From an uncultured Pelagibacteraceae bacterium (lineage in GTDB: Bacteria > Pseudomonadota > Alphaproteobacteria > Pelagibacterales > Pelagibacteraceae), in NCBI GenBank assembly GCA_902614055.1, contig CACMJX010000001.1, positions 62,001-126,000 on the forward strand: a stretch of DNA of 64,000 bases. The letters run 5' to 3'. The first letter of the stretch is position 1, and each line of letters begins with the position of its first letter. The notes below the pieces were generated by a model. It searched no databases. It was not told where the DNA came from and was given only the letters and a program-made list of their open reading frames with translations. A program made the translations under genes and the position numbers. This document shows, piece by piece, positions 16,600 through 26,663 of the stretch.

Positions 16600-17064
16600 A
16601 TGTCATTAAGAGAAAGTATAGAGTTAGACTACAAAACAGCTTTAAAATCTAAAGATAAAATTAAAATATCAACTTATAGGTTAATTTTATCTGGTATTAA
16701 AGATTTAGATATTAACAATAGATCTGGGGCAGAAAAAAAAGAAACAGATGATGAAGATATTAAGAAGTTATTAAAAAAAATGATTAAACAGCGTAACGAA
16801 TCGATTGAATTGTATAAAAAAAACAATCGTAAGGATCTTCAGGATATAGAAGAACAAGAAGTTGGAATAATTAGTCAATATTTGCCTAAACAAATTAGCG
16901 AGGAGGATACTAAGAAAATTTGTGAAGAGGTAATTAAATTAACAGGAGCAAACACAATTAAAGATATGGGAAAAGTTATGGGTGAATTAAAGAAAAATAA
17001 TGCTGATAGTATCGATTTTTCAAAAGCAGGAGCAATTATAAAAGAATTATTAAATCAAAAATGA
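16600..17064 (+). CDS. GatB/YqeY domain-containing protein
   Basis: MSLRESIELDYKTALKSKDKIKISTYRLILSGIKD...YLPKQISEED...DMGKVMGELK; ATG at 16600. Confidence 0.85.
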   Translation: MSLRESIELDYKTALKSKDKIKISTYRLILSGIKDLDINNRSGAEKKETDDEDIKKLLKKMIKQRNESIELYKKNNRKDLQDIEEQEVGIISQYLPKQISEEDTKKICEEVIKLTGANTIKDMGKVMGELKKNNADSIDFSKAGAIIKELLNQK

Positions 17065-18836
17065 AATATCCAAAAGAGTACTTACAAGAAATAAAAACCA
17101 GATTAAAAATTTCAACTGTAGTTTCAAAATCAGTAAGTTTAAAGAAGAGAGGAAAGGAATATGTTGGCCTTTCACCATTTAAGACCGAAAAAACACCATC
17201 ATTTACAGTAAATGATGAAAAGGAATTTTATCATTGCTTTAGTACTGCAGAGCATGGAAATATTTTTGATTTTGTAATGAAGACTCAAAATCTTAAATTT
17301 GGTGAGTCAGTCAAATATTTAGCAAATTTAGCAGGGATGAGACCTTATACATTTTCAAAAGAGGATGAGATAAGAGAGGAAAAGTGGAACAAGTATAAAA
17401 TGATATACGCAAAATATGTTGAATTTTATCATAAAGATCTTTTTAAAAACCCTTTAGCAAAAGAAGCAAAGGATTATTTAAAAAATAGAAATTTAACTGT
17501 TGAAGAAGTAAAGAAATTTAAAATTGGATATGTTTCAAATGATGTAAACTTTAAAGAAGGGATTTTTGAGGAATTTAATGAAAGTGAAATCAAAGAAACA
17601 GGATTATTTTATTTTGACGAAAATAAAAAAAAATATGTAGATAGGTTTAGGGATAGAATAATTTTTCCAATAAATAATATTTCAGGTGATCCAATAGCTC
17701 TTGGAGGTAGAACATTAAAAGTTAATAAGTATCTTGCGAAATATATTAATTCACCAGAGACTCCATTTTTCAAAAAAGGATCCAATCTTTATAATCTAGA
17801 TTTTACAAGAAAGCTTTCAAATAATATTGATAACATATTTCTTGTAGAAGGTTATATGGATGTGGTTGGTCTTAGTAAAAATAAAGTGGAAAATGTAGTT
17901 GCAAATCTGGGCACCTCTTTAACTACAAGACAAGTATTAACTCTTAACCAATTTTTTCAACATATCACTGTTTGTTTTGATGGTGACGAAAGTGGATATA
18001 AAGCAGCTTTAAGAGCAGCAGAGAATTCTATTATTGAATTAAAACCGGAAAAAGAAATTTCGTTTTTATTTTTACCTAACAAACATGATCCAGATAGCTA
18101 CGTTAATGAAAAGGGAAAGGATTTTTTTGAAGATTTTTCTAAAAATAATTCTGTCCCTATTCATAAATTTATATTTAATCACTATTCTAAAGAAATGAAT
18201 GATAACCCTTCATCAAGAGCTATTTTTGAAAAAAAATTAAGATCAATTTCATCAACAATTAAAGATGAGTTTATTAGAAAGTATGTGCTTGAATATTTCT
18301 TAGAAAAAATTTCTGAATTAACACCAAATACAAACTTTAAATACAATAAAAATTACTCCAAAATTACTAAATCACTCAAATCAACTCAGAATTATTATAA
18401 TGAAACAAAGTCTTTATCAGCTATTGATATTAAAGAATTTTCTTTTCTATTTATTTTGCTAAAAAAACCAGAGCTTATAAAAGATAATTTTAATTTAATT
18501 GAAAATGTAAAACTATTTAGTAGTGAAAATAAATTATTACTTAATGAAATTATTGATCAAACAAATAATTTTGAAAATACTAATTTAGAGAATTTAAAAA
18601 TTGACCAGAGTTTGATACAGAGGATTTTAAAATATGCATCTATCAAGCATATATTATTTAAAAACTTTAATGATGATCAAAAAATTCTTGAAATTTTATC
18701 TGAGCTAATAAGAGATCTGAAAAATTATGAACTTGAATTAAGAATAATGGATTTAGAATCAAGATTTTCTAAGGATTTAAGTGAGACAACATTTAACGAG
18801 TTAAAAGAGCTTAAAAAACAACAAAAAATCAATTAA
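17061..18836 (+). CDS. dnaG: DNA primase
   Basis: GLSPFKTEKTPSFTVNDEKEFYHCF, LVEGYMDVVGL, CFDGDESGYKAALRA. Confidence 0.96.
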   Translation: MKYPKEYLQEIKTRLKISTVVSKSVSLKKRGKEYVGLSPFKTEKTPSFTVNDEKEFYHCFSTAEHGNIFDFVMKTQNLKFGESVKYLANLAGMRPYTFSKEDEIREEKWNKYKMIYAKYVEFYHKDLFKNPLAKEAKDYLKNRNLTVEEVKKFKIGYVSNDVNFKEGIFEEFNESEIKETGLFYFDENKKKYVDRFRDRIIFPINNISGDPIALGGRTLKVNKYLAKYINSPETPFFKKGSNLYNLDFTRKLSNNIDNIFLVEGYMDVVGLSKNKVENVVANLGTSLTTRQVLTLNQFFQHITVCFDGDESGYKAALRAAENSIIELKPEKEISFLFLPNKHDPDSYVNEKGKDFFEDFSKNNSVPIHKFIFNHYSKEMNDNPSSRAIFEKKLRSISSTIKDEFIRKYVLEYFLEKISELTPNTNFKYNKNYSKITKSLKSTQNYYNETKSLSAIDIKEFSFLFILLKKPELIKDNFNLIENVKLFSSENKLLLNEIIDQTNNFENTNLENLKIDQSLIQRILKYASIKHILFKNFNDDQKILEILSELIRDLKNYELELRIMDLESRFSKDLSETTFNELKELKKQQKIN

Positions 18837-18901
18837 ATTAAAATCAGAATACAATAGATTTTTTTAATTTTGGCATTATATACATTCTGAACTTTTTTAT
18901 T

Positions 18902-20740
18902 GTGGAACGTATAATTACAAAATCATTTGCGAGATTAATGGGCAGGGGTGTCCATAGGGGTTTCATAACCTACGAAGAATTAAACAAATCTCTAGGAAAA
19001 AGAAATCTGTCAAACGACAATTTAGAGCAAGCTTTTATACATATTCTTGACGAAAAAATCATATTAGTTGAAAAAAAATCAGACTTTAAAGTTCTTAGAA
19101 AGAAAGACAATGGCTCCAAAGAGGAGGGTAAGTCTATAGAAAAAAGTGATGACCCAATCCGAATGTACCTCAGAGAAATGGGAGGAGTAGAGCTTCTTTC
19201 CAGAGAAGGTGAAATTGCTATTGCTAAAAGAATAGAAGCTGGAAAAGATGTAATGTTGAACGCACTTTCACAAAGTCCCATTACAGCTCAACAGTTTTTT
19301 GAATGGAATACTAAACTTCAAAATGATGAAATCTTGGTTAGAGAAATAATCGATATTGATACTAATTATATGGAAGATGAAGACACAGGTCAAAGTGCAA
19401 AACAAAAAAAATCAGATGATGGAAATGACAACGAAAGTACTGATGACCAAAATAATGCTACAGATGATGACGAATTTAATCCAACACTTGCTGCTATGGA
19501 AACAGAGATTAAACCCAAAGTTTTACAAACTATTTATAATTTAACTAAAGAATATAATAAACTTATAAAATATCAGAAAGAAAAACTAGATTGTGTATTA
19601 GATTCAAAACCATTTTCTCCTTCAAAAGAGAAAAATTACAAAAAAATTGTAGAATATATTCTAGAGAATATTAAAACATTACAATTATCTCCTTCAGTAT
19701 TAGAAAATTTGGTTCAAAAACATTATATAGAAAACCGTAAAATAATTTCTTTAGAAGGAAATCTTTTAAGGTTTGCAATTAATGAAAAAATTTCTAGAGA
19801 TGAATTCATAAAATTTTATGTTGGAAATGAAATCAACCCAAATTTAAAAAGTTTCTTAGACACCAATGATATATGGAAGAAATTTTTTCAAAAATATAAA
19901 GTTCAATTTAATGAAATTAGAGATAGACTAATTGAAATAAGCAATAAGCTTGGGATATCAGTCACTGACTATAAATTAATGGTTAGTAGAATTCAAAAAG
20001 GTGAGAAAGAGTCTAGAATTGCAAAAAAGGAGATGGTTGAAGCTAATCTAAGATTAGTTATTTCTATTGCCAAAAAATATACAAATAGGGGTTTGCAATT
20101 TTTAGATTTAATTCAAGAGGGAAATATAGGACTGATGAAAGCTGTGGATAAATTTGAGTATCGAAGAGGATATAAATTCTCTACATATGCAACATGGTGG
20201 ATTAGACAAGCGATAACGAGATCTATAGCAGACCAAGCTAGAACAATAAGAATACCTGTCCATATGATTGAGACAATTAATAAAATTGTGAGAACTCAAC
20301 GTCTAATTTTGAGTGAGTTTGGTAGAGAGGCCACACCAGAAGAGCTCGCAAAAAAATTGAGAATGCCACTTGAAAAGGTAAGAAAAGTGTTAAAGATCTC
20401 AAAAGAACCAGTATCGCTTGAAAAGCCAGTTGGAGATGAAGAAGATAGTAGTTTAGGAGATTTTATTGAGGATACAAAAGCACTAGCACCACTTGAGCAG
20501 GCAATAAAATCAAATTTGAGTGAGGCAACAACAAAGATACTTTCAACCTTAACCCCGAGAGAGGAAAGAGTTTTAAGGATGAGGTTCGGAGTTGGCATGA
20601 ATACTGATCATACCTTGGAAGAAGTTGGCTTACAGTTTTCTGTAACAAGAGAAAGAATTCGTCAAATAGAGGCGAAGGCACTTAGAAAATTAAAACATCC
20701 TAGTCGATCAAAACAATTAAAAAGTTTCTTAGAAAGTTAA
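18902..20740 (+). CDS. rpoD: RNA polymerase primary sigma factor (sigma-70)
   Basis: [81 protein letters not shown] start. Confidence 0.97.
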   Translation: MERIITKSFARLMGRGVHRGFITYEELNKSLGKRNLSNDNLEQAFIHILDEKIILVEKKSDFKVLRKKDNGSKEEGKSIEKSDDPIRMYLREMGGVELLSREGEIAIAKRIEAGKDVMLNALSQSPITAQQFFEWNTKLQNDEILVREIIDIDTNYMEDEDTGQSAKQKKSDDGNDNESTDDQNNATDDDEFNPTLAAMETEIKPKVLQTIYNLTKEYNKLIKYQKEKLDCVLDSKPFSPSKEKNYKKIVEYILENIKTLQLSPSVLENLVQKHYIENRKIISLEGNLLRFAINEKISRDEFIKFYVGNEINPNLKSFLDTNDIWKKFFQKYKVQFNEIRDRLIEISNKLGISVTDYKLMVSRIQKGEKESRIAKKEMVEANLRLVISIAKKYTNRGLQFLDLIQEGNIGLMKAVDKFEYRRGYKFSTYATWWIRQAITRSIADQARTIRIPVHMIETINKIVRTQRLILSEFGREATPEELAKKLRMPLEKVRKVLKISKEPVSLEKPVGDEEDSSLGDFIEDTKALAPLEQAIKSNLSEATTKILSTLTPREERVLRMRFGVGMNTDHTLEEVGLQFSVTRERIRQIEAKALRKLKHPSRSKQLKSFLES

Positions 20741-20742
20741 TA

Positions 20743-20817
20743 GGGCCGTTAGCTCAATAGTAGAGTACTGCATTGACATTGCAGGGGTAGTTGGAGCGTA
20801 ACCAACACGGCCCACCA
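20743..20817 (+). tRNA. tRNA-Val (anticodon GAC), encoded CCA, non-canonical D- and T-loops
   Basis: Folds by hand: GGGCCGT/ACGGCCC acceptor, GCTC/GAGT D stem, CTGCA-TTGACAT-TGCAG anticodon arm, GTTGG-AGCGTAA-CCAAC T arm, ACCA end. Confidence 0.85.
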
Positions 20818-20878
20818 TTTTAATTATTATCTATAATTGATAAGTATTAAAAAATGATATAATTAAGAATATCTCTTA

Positions 20879-20955
20879 GGGCCTGTAGCTCAGTTGGTTA
20901 GAGCAGTACACTCATAATGTATTGGTCCCAGGTTCGAGTCCTGGCGGGCCCACCA
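20879..20955 (+). tRNA. tRNA with CAT anticodon (Met, or Ile2 with lysidine), encoded CCA
   Basis: GGGCCTG/CGGGCCC acceptor, GTACA-CTCATAA-TGTAT anticodon arm, CCAGG-TTCGAGT-CCTGG T arm. Confidence 0.93.
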
Positions 20956-20956
20956 T

Positions 20957-21544
20957 CTACTTAATTATAAATTCCTCTAAGGATTTAAAGAGATAATTAA
21001 TATCTCCCTCATTATTTTGCAATATAGATTTAAACTCTTCTTTTTGAGTTCTAGCTAAACTTAACCCTTCAACAATAAGATCTCTTATTAAAGGTCTTTC
21101 TGGATTTTTTGTATATATTCTCCAATCAATTTTTATTTCTGGGTTTTTAGATGTTTCTTCTAAAACAGTACTAACAATTGTATATTTTTCATTAATTTTT
21201 TTTTTAGATACCACACTTATTTTTGGATCCGAGTAATCTACTAATCTACTAGAAAAACTTTTTAAGAAATAGCTTTTAAACAGCTTTTTGTATTTAATTT
21301 TTTGATCTTCACTAAGGTTTTTACGGTATTTTCCTAGGGTATACATTCCGATACCATTAATATCGACGCTAGTTTCAGCGATATTATTTAATCTAATTAT
21401 TTTTGCTTCAACTGGATCAGAGCTTGATAAAATGACTGATGCCTCATTAACTATCTCACTAATTAATTTACTTGGCTCTTTAGCGAATGTAATATTATTT
21501 AAAAGTAAAATAAAAAAAAAAAAAATTATTTTTATTTTAGTCAT
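20957..21544 (-). CDS. MlaC-like (toluene tolerance/Ttg2D family) periplasmic phospholipid-binding protein
   Basis: Signal peptide; NGIGMYTLGKYRKNLSEDQKIKYKKLFKSYF; IKIDWRIY, VEGLSLARTQKEEF. Confidence 0.8.
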   Translation of the reverse strand: MTKIKIIFFFFILLLNNITFAKEPSKLISEIVNEASVILSSSDPVEAKIIRLNNIAETSVDINGIGMYTLGKYRKNLSEDQKIKYKKLFKSYFLKSFSSRLVDYSDPKISVVSKKKINEKYTIVSTVLEETSKNPEIKIDWRIYTKNPERPLIRDLIVEGLSLARTQKEEFKSILQNNEGDINYLFKSLEEFIIK

Positions 21545-21550
21545 TAATAG

Positions 21551-22354
21551 TTACTGAGTATCTATTTCTTCCCAATCATTATCATTCATTGTCTCAGTGG
21601 TTTCATCTGAGTTAAGAATTTTTCTTTTTCTGTCTTGTAAATATAAACTTCTAACTGAAGCATATAAATCAATTGAATTATTCTCAAGACTATCAAAAGC
21701 CTCTAAATTTTTTGCTCTAAAATCTACACCAGCAGTTAATCTAGAATAATAATAATCAGAATTTTCAAAGTATTTAGTGTCATTTGCTACTGTAAGATTG
21801 TACCATGCGTCACCACCACTAAAATTTGCAATTGATCCGAGTGTATCCCTTAATGTAGTCGGACCAAGAACTGGTAATACAAAATAACATCCTTCTTTCA
21901 CTCCCCAAGTTCCAAGAGTTTGTCCATAATCTTCTTTATCAAGTTTATTTAATCCATAATAGGAAGCTACATCAAAAATTCCACCAATCCCAAGTGTGGT
22001 ATTGATAGAAAATCTTAATGTATTTATTCCAGCTTCTTTAAATTGACCCTGTAAGATATTGTTTGGTATTGTCACTACATTGGATAAATTATTTAAAGCA
22101 TTACTTGTTCCAGATCTTATTGGTTTAGGCAAGAATCTATAACCTTTGGCGACTGGTTTGAAAAAAATTTTGTCTAACCCCTGGTTAAATGCAAAAATTC
22201 CTCTGTTAACAGTCTCAAAGCAATCTTTAACTTCAGCACTTTTTTCTTTAGTCTTACTATTTATTTTTAGAGCTCCATCTGATCCTGCATGTGAATGCAA
22301 GGTATAAACTTGAGAGATTATTGCAATAATAAATATTGTTAAAATCTTTTTCAT
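21551..22354 (-). CDS. MlaA/VacJ family lipoprotein-like outer-membrane protein
   Basis: NRGIFAFNQGLDKIFFKPVAKGYRFLPKPIRSG, LSNVVTIPNNILQGQFKEAG, DYGQTLGTWGVKEGCYFVLPVLGPTTLRD. Confidence 0.88.
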   Translation of the reverse strand: MKKILTIFIIAIISQVYTLHSHAGSDGALKINSKTKEKSAEVKDCFETVNRGIFAFNQGLDKIFFKPVAKGYRFLPKPIRSGTSNALNNLSNVVTIPNNILQGQFKEAGINTLRFSINTTLGIGGIFDVASYYGLNKLDKEDYGQTLGTWGVKEGCYFVLPVLGPTTLRDTLGSIANFSGGDAWYNLTVANDTKYFENSDYYYSRLTAGVDFRAKNLEAFDSLENNSIDLYASVRSLYLQDRKRKILNSDETTETMNDNDWEEIDTQ

Positions 22355-22409
22355 AAATGATGTTTATATTATATCCTTTATTTATTAAAAGATTTAATTG
22401 TTCGAAATA

Positions 22410-23144
22410 ATGCAGAAAAATGTTAGAAAAATGACCCTTAATTACTCACCTAATTTTGATCTCAAGAAAAGAGATAAAAAAAAAATAAGGTATTTAATTT
22501 ATCATTATACTGGAATGAAAAATGATAAATCAGCAATTGAAAAGCTAACAAATTTTAATTCTAATGTAAGTTGTCATTACTATATAACTAAATCAGGAAA
22601 ACTTATACAAATGGTTCCTGATTTATATGTTGCTTGGCATGCTGGAGAGTCGTACTGGGATAATGATAAGTCTATAAATTACAAATCAATAGGCATTGAA
22701 ATTTCTAATCCTGGTCATGGAAATGGGTACAGAAATTTTAGTGACAACCAAATAAAATGTTTAATTAGAATTTCAAAATTAATAATTAAAAAATACAATA
22801 TTGATAAAAATAAAATTTTAGGCCATTCAGATATAGCTCCTTTAAGAAAAATAGATCCAGGGGAAAAATTTCCTTGGAAATTTTTAAACAAAAAAAAAAT
22901 TGGAATCTGGCATAATGTTAATTCTAAAAAACTTAAATCATTAAGAAAAAAAAATTCTGAGGAAAATTTAAGTGAATTTATTAATTATTTAAAAAAAGTA
23001 GGTTATATTATTGATTACTCTAATCTGAAAGAGCTTAAAAAAATTATAAAAGTTTTTCAAATGAGATTTCGACCTGAGCTAGTAAATGGAAAACTAGATC
23101 TTGAATGCTTTAATATTGCAAAATCCCTTAATAATATTAAATAA
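22410..23144 (+). CDS. N-acetylmuramoyl-L-alanine amidase (AmpD-like, family 2)
   Basis: YLIYHYTGM, SCHYYITKSGKLIQMVPD, AWHAGES, IGIEISNPGH, GHSDIAPLRKIDPGEKFPW; ORF call at 22398 uses TTG. Confidence 0.9.
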   Translation: MQKNVRKMTLNYSPNFDLKKRDKKKIRYLIYHYTGMKNDKSAIEKLTNFNSNVSCHYYITKSGKLIQMVPDLYVAWHAGESYWDNDKSINYKSIGIEISNPGHGNGYRNFSDNQIKCLIRISKLIIKKYNIDKNKILGHSDIAPLRKIDPGEKFPWKFLNKKKIGIWHNVNSKKLKSLRKKNSEENLSEFINYLKKVGYIIDYSNLKELKKIIKVFQMRFRPELVNGKLDLECFNIAKSLNNIK

Positions 23145-23183
23145 TTATTTATTGAATTATATTAAAAAATTTATATTCTTCTA

Positions 23184-23543
23184 TTGCCAGATAAAAGACT
23201 TATCGCTTTAATTTATTAAAGAGGAAAGTCCGGGCTCTACAAAGACACAGTGCCAGTTAATTACTGGCGGGGGCGACCCTAGGGATAGTGCCACAGAAAA
23301 TAAACCGCCTTATCAAGGCAAGGGTGAAAAGGTGTGGTAAGAGCACACCGGCTATGTTGGTAACAGCTAGCGCATGGAAAACCCCACTGAGAGCAAGACT
23401 GAGTAGAGATGACACTGTTAGAAATAACGAAAAGCAGTCTTTGGCTAGTCATCTGGGTTAGTTGCTTGAGCCTTAAAGTGATTTAAGGCCTAGAGAAATG
23501 ATAAGTTTAAAAGACAGAACCCGGCTTATATTTTATCTGGCAA
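23184..23543 (+). ncRNA. rnpB: RNase P RNA, bacterial type A
   Basis: GAGGAAAGTCCGGGCTC, GGGTGAAAAGGTG, ACAGCTAGCGCATGGAAAACCCC, AGACAGAACCCGGCTTAT; terminal TTGCCAGATAAAA/TTTTATCTGGCAA P1 helix. Confidence 0.95.
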
Positions 23544-23653
23544 AATTATATCCTTTTAATTCTTATCTTTTATTAAATTAAATCAAAATTTCTATTTTGC
23601 TAAATTAAAGAAATTCAGAACAAATCAAGAATACTCGAATATAATATTAAGTG

Positions 23654-23682
23654 TTGACGATTTAAATTTAAACCCATAATAT
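23654..23682 (+). promoter_or_regulatory. Predicted sigma-70 promoter for mraZ/dcw cluster
   Basis: TTGACG (23654-23659), 17-bp spacer, TAATAT (23677-23682). Confidence 0.65.
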
Positions 23683-23697
23683 CCCATAAAATCCCAA
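23673..23697 (-). promoter_or_regulatory. Predicted MraZ-box: three CCCAW repeats (TGGG on minus strand) with 10-bp period
   Basis: CCCATAATATCCCATAAAATCCCAA: CCC at 23673, 23683 and 23693. Confidence 0.6.
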
Positions 23698-23715
23698 ATA
23701 TGGAATTTATGGATT

Positions 23716-24171
23716 ATGTTTTTATCTACTTACGAAAACAAATTAGACAAAAAAGGAAGGGTGTCCGTGCCTGCTAGTTTTAGAAGCTATCTCTCTAATA
23801 CGGGATACAACGGAATCGTATGTTTTCCATCATTTAATAATCATTCAATTGAGGCTTGGCCTCAAGATAGAATTGAAAAAATTTCAAATGCAATAGATTC
23901 TTTAAATCCATTTGAGGACAAGAAAGATTATTTTGCAACCTCAATACTATCAGAAAGTATTAACTTACAATTTGATAGTGAGGGAAGAATTCTCATTACA
24001 GAAAAATTGTTAAGACATGCAAAAATAAAAAATAGCATGTTGTTTGTTGGTCAAGGAAAAACCTTCCAAATATGGGAACCAACAAGTTTTGAAAAATTTA
24101 GGGTCACTTCTAGAAAAAAATCTAACATTAATAGGGCTAACCTTAAATGGGAGCAAAAACTTAATAACTAA
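23716..24171 (+). CDS. mraZ: Division/cell wall cluster transcriptional repressor MraZ
   Basis: MFLSTYENKLDKKGRVSVPASFRSYL; DSEGRILITEKLLRHAKI. Confidence 0.93.
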   Translation: MFLSTYENKLDKKGRVSVPASFRSYLSNTGYNGIVCFPSFNNHSIEAWPQDRIEKISNAIDSLNPFEDKKDYFATSILSESINLQFDSEGRILITEKLLRHAKIKNSMLFVGQGKTFQIWEPTSFEKFRVTSRKKSNINRANLKWEQKLNN

Positions 24172-24181
24172 CGGGGGATAA

Positions 24182-25645
24182 ATGACAATTAATTTTAAAG
24201 CACCAGATATAAAAGAGTTGAAACCAAGAATATTAGTTCTTGGGATCGGAGGAGCAGGAGGTAATGCAATAAATGGAATGATAGAGTCAGGTTTAAAAGG
24301 GGTAGAATTTATAGCTGTAAATACCGATGCTCAAGATTTAAGAATAAGTCATGCACAAACTAAAATCCAAATGGGATTAAATTTAACAAAAGGATTAGGT
24401 GCTGGAGCAAAATTAGATATAGGTGAAGCTGCTGCTGATGAATCCTTAAATGAAATTGTTAATGTTCTTCAAGGGTCTAACATGGTTTTCATAACCGCAG
24501 GAATGGGTGGTGGAACCGGAACTGGTGCTGCACATGTTATTGCTCGTGCTGCTAAAGAATTAAATATACTAACTATTGGAGTTGTTACCCTACCTTTCTT
24601 ATATGAAGGTCCTTCAAGAATGAGAAAAGCAAATCAAGGTCTTGAGGAATTAAGAAAACATGTAGATACTATAATTGTAGTTCCAAATCAAAATTTATTC
24701 AAAATTGCAAGTGAACAAACTACATTTGAAGAATCATTCTTGCTATCTAATGATGTATTAAAGCATGGAGTTCAAAGCATCACTGATCTTATGGTTAGAC
24801 CTGGATTAATAAATTTAGATTTTGCTGATGTTGAAACAGTCATGAGTTCAATGGGTAAGGCCATGATGGGTACTGGTCAAGCTGAAGGTGAAGGTAGAGC
24901 AGTTAAAGCTGCAGAGATGGCTATAAACAACCCTCTTATAGATGACTACACGTTAAAAGGAGCTAAAGGCTTACTAGTCAATATCACTGGTGGAAAGGAT
25001 CTTAAACTTTTTGAAGTAGATGAAGCTGTTAACAAGGTTAGAGCTGAAGTAGATCCAGAAGCAGAACTTATAATTGGAGCAATTACAGATGAGAATCTTG
25101 ATGGTATAATGAGAGTTTCAATCGTAGCCACTTCTTTGGATGGGCAACAACCAGAGCCGAAATCAGTGATTAATATGGTTCATAGAATACAAAATAGAAA
25201 TCCTGGATATTCTGATTTTTCTAATACAGGTTCTTCTCAAGCGTTTACATTCTCTAACCAAAATAGCTCAATCATGACTAATGGGGCAAATGCTCTTAAA
25301 ATAGAGGAAGAGATTAAAGATGAAACTGAAAGTCAAGCAACATCTGAAACTGATAATTCAGAAGAATTAATAAGTTCGACAAATATTATGGATGAAACAA
25401 ATGATGTAGAGAACGAATCATCCACAGCTTCCGATCAGTCTTTTGAAACAGATGAAAGCAACTCCTCTCCTTCAAATGGATTGGAGAATTTTGATTTTGA
25501 TGAAGAAACACCTGAGCTATTTAACTCTGATGGATCAAGTAGTGAAACTGAAGAAGAAACTTCATTATTAACGGAGACAAGTACAACAAGAGAAGAAGAG
25601 GACGATTTAGAAATTCCAGCATTTTTGAGAAGACAAAAAAATTAA
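24182..25645 (+). CDS. ftsZ: Cell division protein FtsZ
   Basis: [25 protein letters not shown] tubulin signature, C-terminal [13 protein letters not shown] conserved tail; GGGGGA SD upstream. Confidence 0.97.
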   Translation: MTINFKAPDIKELKPRILVLGIGGAGGNAINGMIESGLKGVEFIAVNTDAQDLRISHAQTKIQMGLNLTKGLGAGAKLDIGEAAADESLNEIVNVLQGSNMVFITAGMGGGTGTGAAHVIARAAKELNILTIGVVTLPFLYEGPSRMRKANQGLEELRKHVDTIIVVPNQNLFKIASEQTTFEESFLLSNDVLKHGVQSITDLMVRPGLINLDFADVETVMSSMGKAMMGTGQAEGEGRAVKAAEMAINNPLIDDYTLKGAKGLLVNITGGKDLKLFEVDEAVNKVRAEVDPEAELIIGAITDENLDGIMRVSIVATSLDGQQPEPKSVINMVHRIQNRNPGYSDFSNTGSSQAFTFSNQNSSIMTNGANALKIEEEIKDETESQATSETDNSEELISSTNIMDETNDVENESSTASDQSFETDESNSSPSNGLENFDFDEETPELFNSDGSSSETEEETSLLTETSTTREEEDDLEIPAFLRRQKN

Positions 25646-25663
25646 TGGTCTTTAAAAAAATAA

Positions 25664-26659
25664 ATGAATGCCACCATAAATCTGGAAAACAAACATTTTC
25701 CAGTTCTGCTAAAAGAATTAATTAGCATTATTTCCCCTCTTTATGGTGGCACATTTATTGATTGTACTTTTGGTCAAGGGGGATATTCAGAAAAAATTCT
25801 TGAAAATAAACAAAACAATATTATTGCGTTAGATAGGGACAAAGATGTCTTAAGCAATACATCAAAACTCCAGAAAAAATATGATAAAAGATTTAAATTT
25901 TATAATCTTAAATTTTCACAATTAGATCAAATCAAATTAAAAAATCATAAAATAAAAGGAATTATTTTTGATTTAGGATATTCATTTAACCAAATTAAAA
26001 ATTCCCAAAAAGGTTTGTCATTTTCTGATAAAGGAAAGCTAAATATGAGGATGGGTATAAATGATTTTTCAGCAAATGAGATTATATCCAATATGGATGA
26101 AAATAATCTTGCTAAAGTATTTAAAGTATTTGGCGACGAAAAATATTCAAAAAAAATAGCAAAAAAAATAGTAGAAAAAAGAAAAGATAAAATTATAAAA
26201 ACAGAGGACTTAGTTCAAATTATAGATAACGTTAAAAAATATCAAAAAACAAAAATACATAATTCCACTAAAGTTTTTCAGGCTTTAAGAATTTTAGTGA
26301 ATAAAGAAATTAGTGAATTAATAAATGGCTTGATTAATTCATTTAATTTAATTCCTATAGGCGGTATTATAGCCGTAGTTAGTTTTCACTCAATAGAGGA
26401 CAGAATTGTCAAATTTTTTTTTAAACACTATTCTGAGCAAAGAAATTTCTCAAGATATTTACCCGAAACAGAGATCCCAGAAAAATGCTTTAAATTAATT
26501 AATAAAAAACCTATTTTTCCAAGCTTAAGTGAGATAAAAAAAAACCCACCTTCAAGATCAGCTAAATTAAGGTATGGAATTAAAACCAATGATAAATGCG
26601 ATTTTAGTGAATTTAGAGAAAAATTTAGAAATTTAATAAATATTGAGGATCTGAGATAA
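25664..26659 (+). CDS. rsmH: 16S rRNA (cytosine1402-N4)-methyltransferase
   Basis: HFPVLLKELISI, YGGTFIDCTFGQGGYSEKIL, VSFHSIEDRIVK. Confidence 0.95.
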   Translation: MNATINLENKHFPVLLKELISIISPLYGGTFIDCTFGQGGYSEKILENKQNNIIALDRDKDVLSNTSKLQKKYDKRFKFYNLKFSQLDQIKLKNHKIKGIIFDLGYSFNQIKNSQKGLSFSDKGKLNMRMGINDFSANEIISNMDENNLAKVFKVFGDEKYSKKIAKKIVEKRKDKIIKTEDLVQIIDNVKKYQKTKIHNSTKVFQALRILVNKEISELINGLINSFNLIPIGGIIAVVSFHSIEDRIVKFFFKHYSEQRNFSRYLPETEIPEKCFKLINKKPIFPSLSEIKKNPPSRSAKLRYGIKTNDKCDFSEFREKFRNLINIEDLR

Positions 26660-26663
26660 TTAA

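Noticed and set aside
18970-20681. ORFs overlapping rpoD in other frames and on the opposite strand
   Set aside because: rpoD is unambiguous; these are shadow frames.
21508-21530. Long A tract (about 14 A) near the start of the mlaC-like gene
   Set aside because: Inside a signal-peptide coding region of an AT-rich genome; slippage is possible but nothing supports phase variation.
23160-23560. Structured intergenic region considered as a possible new RNA
   Set aside because: Matches conserved RNase P RNA motifs and P1 closing helix.
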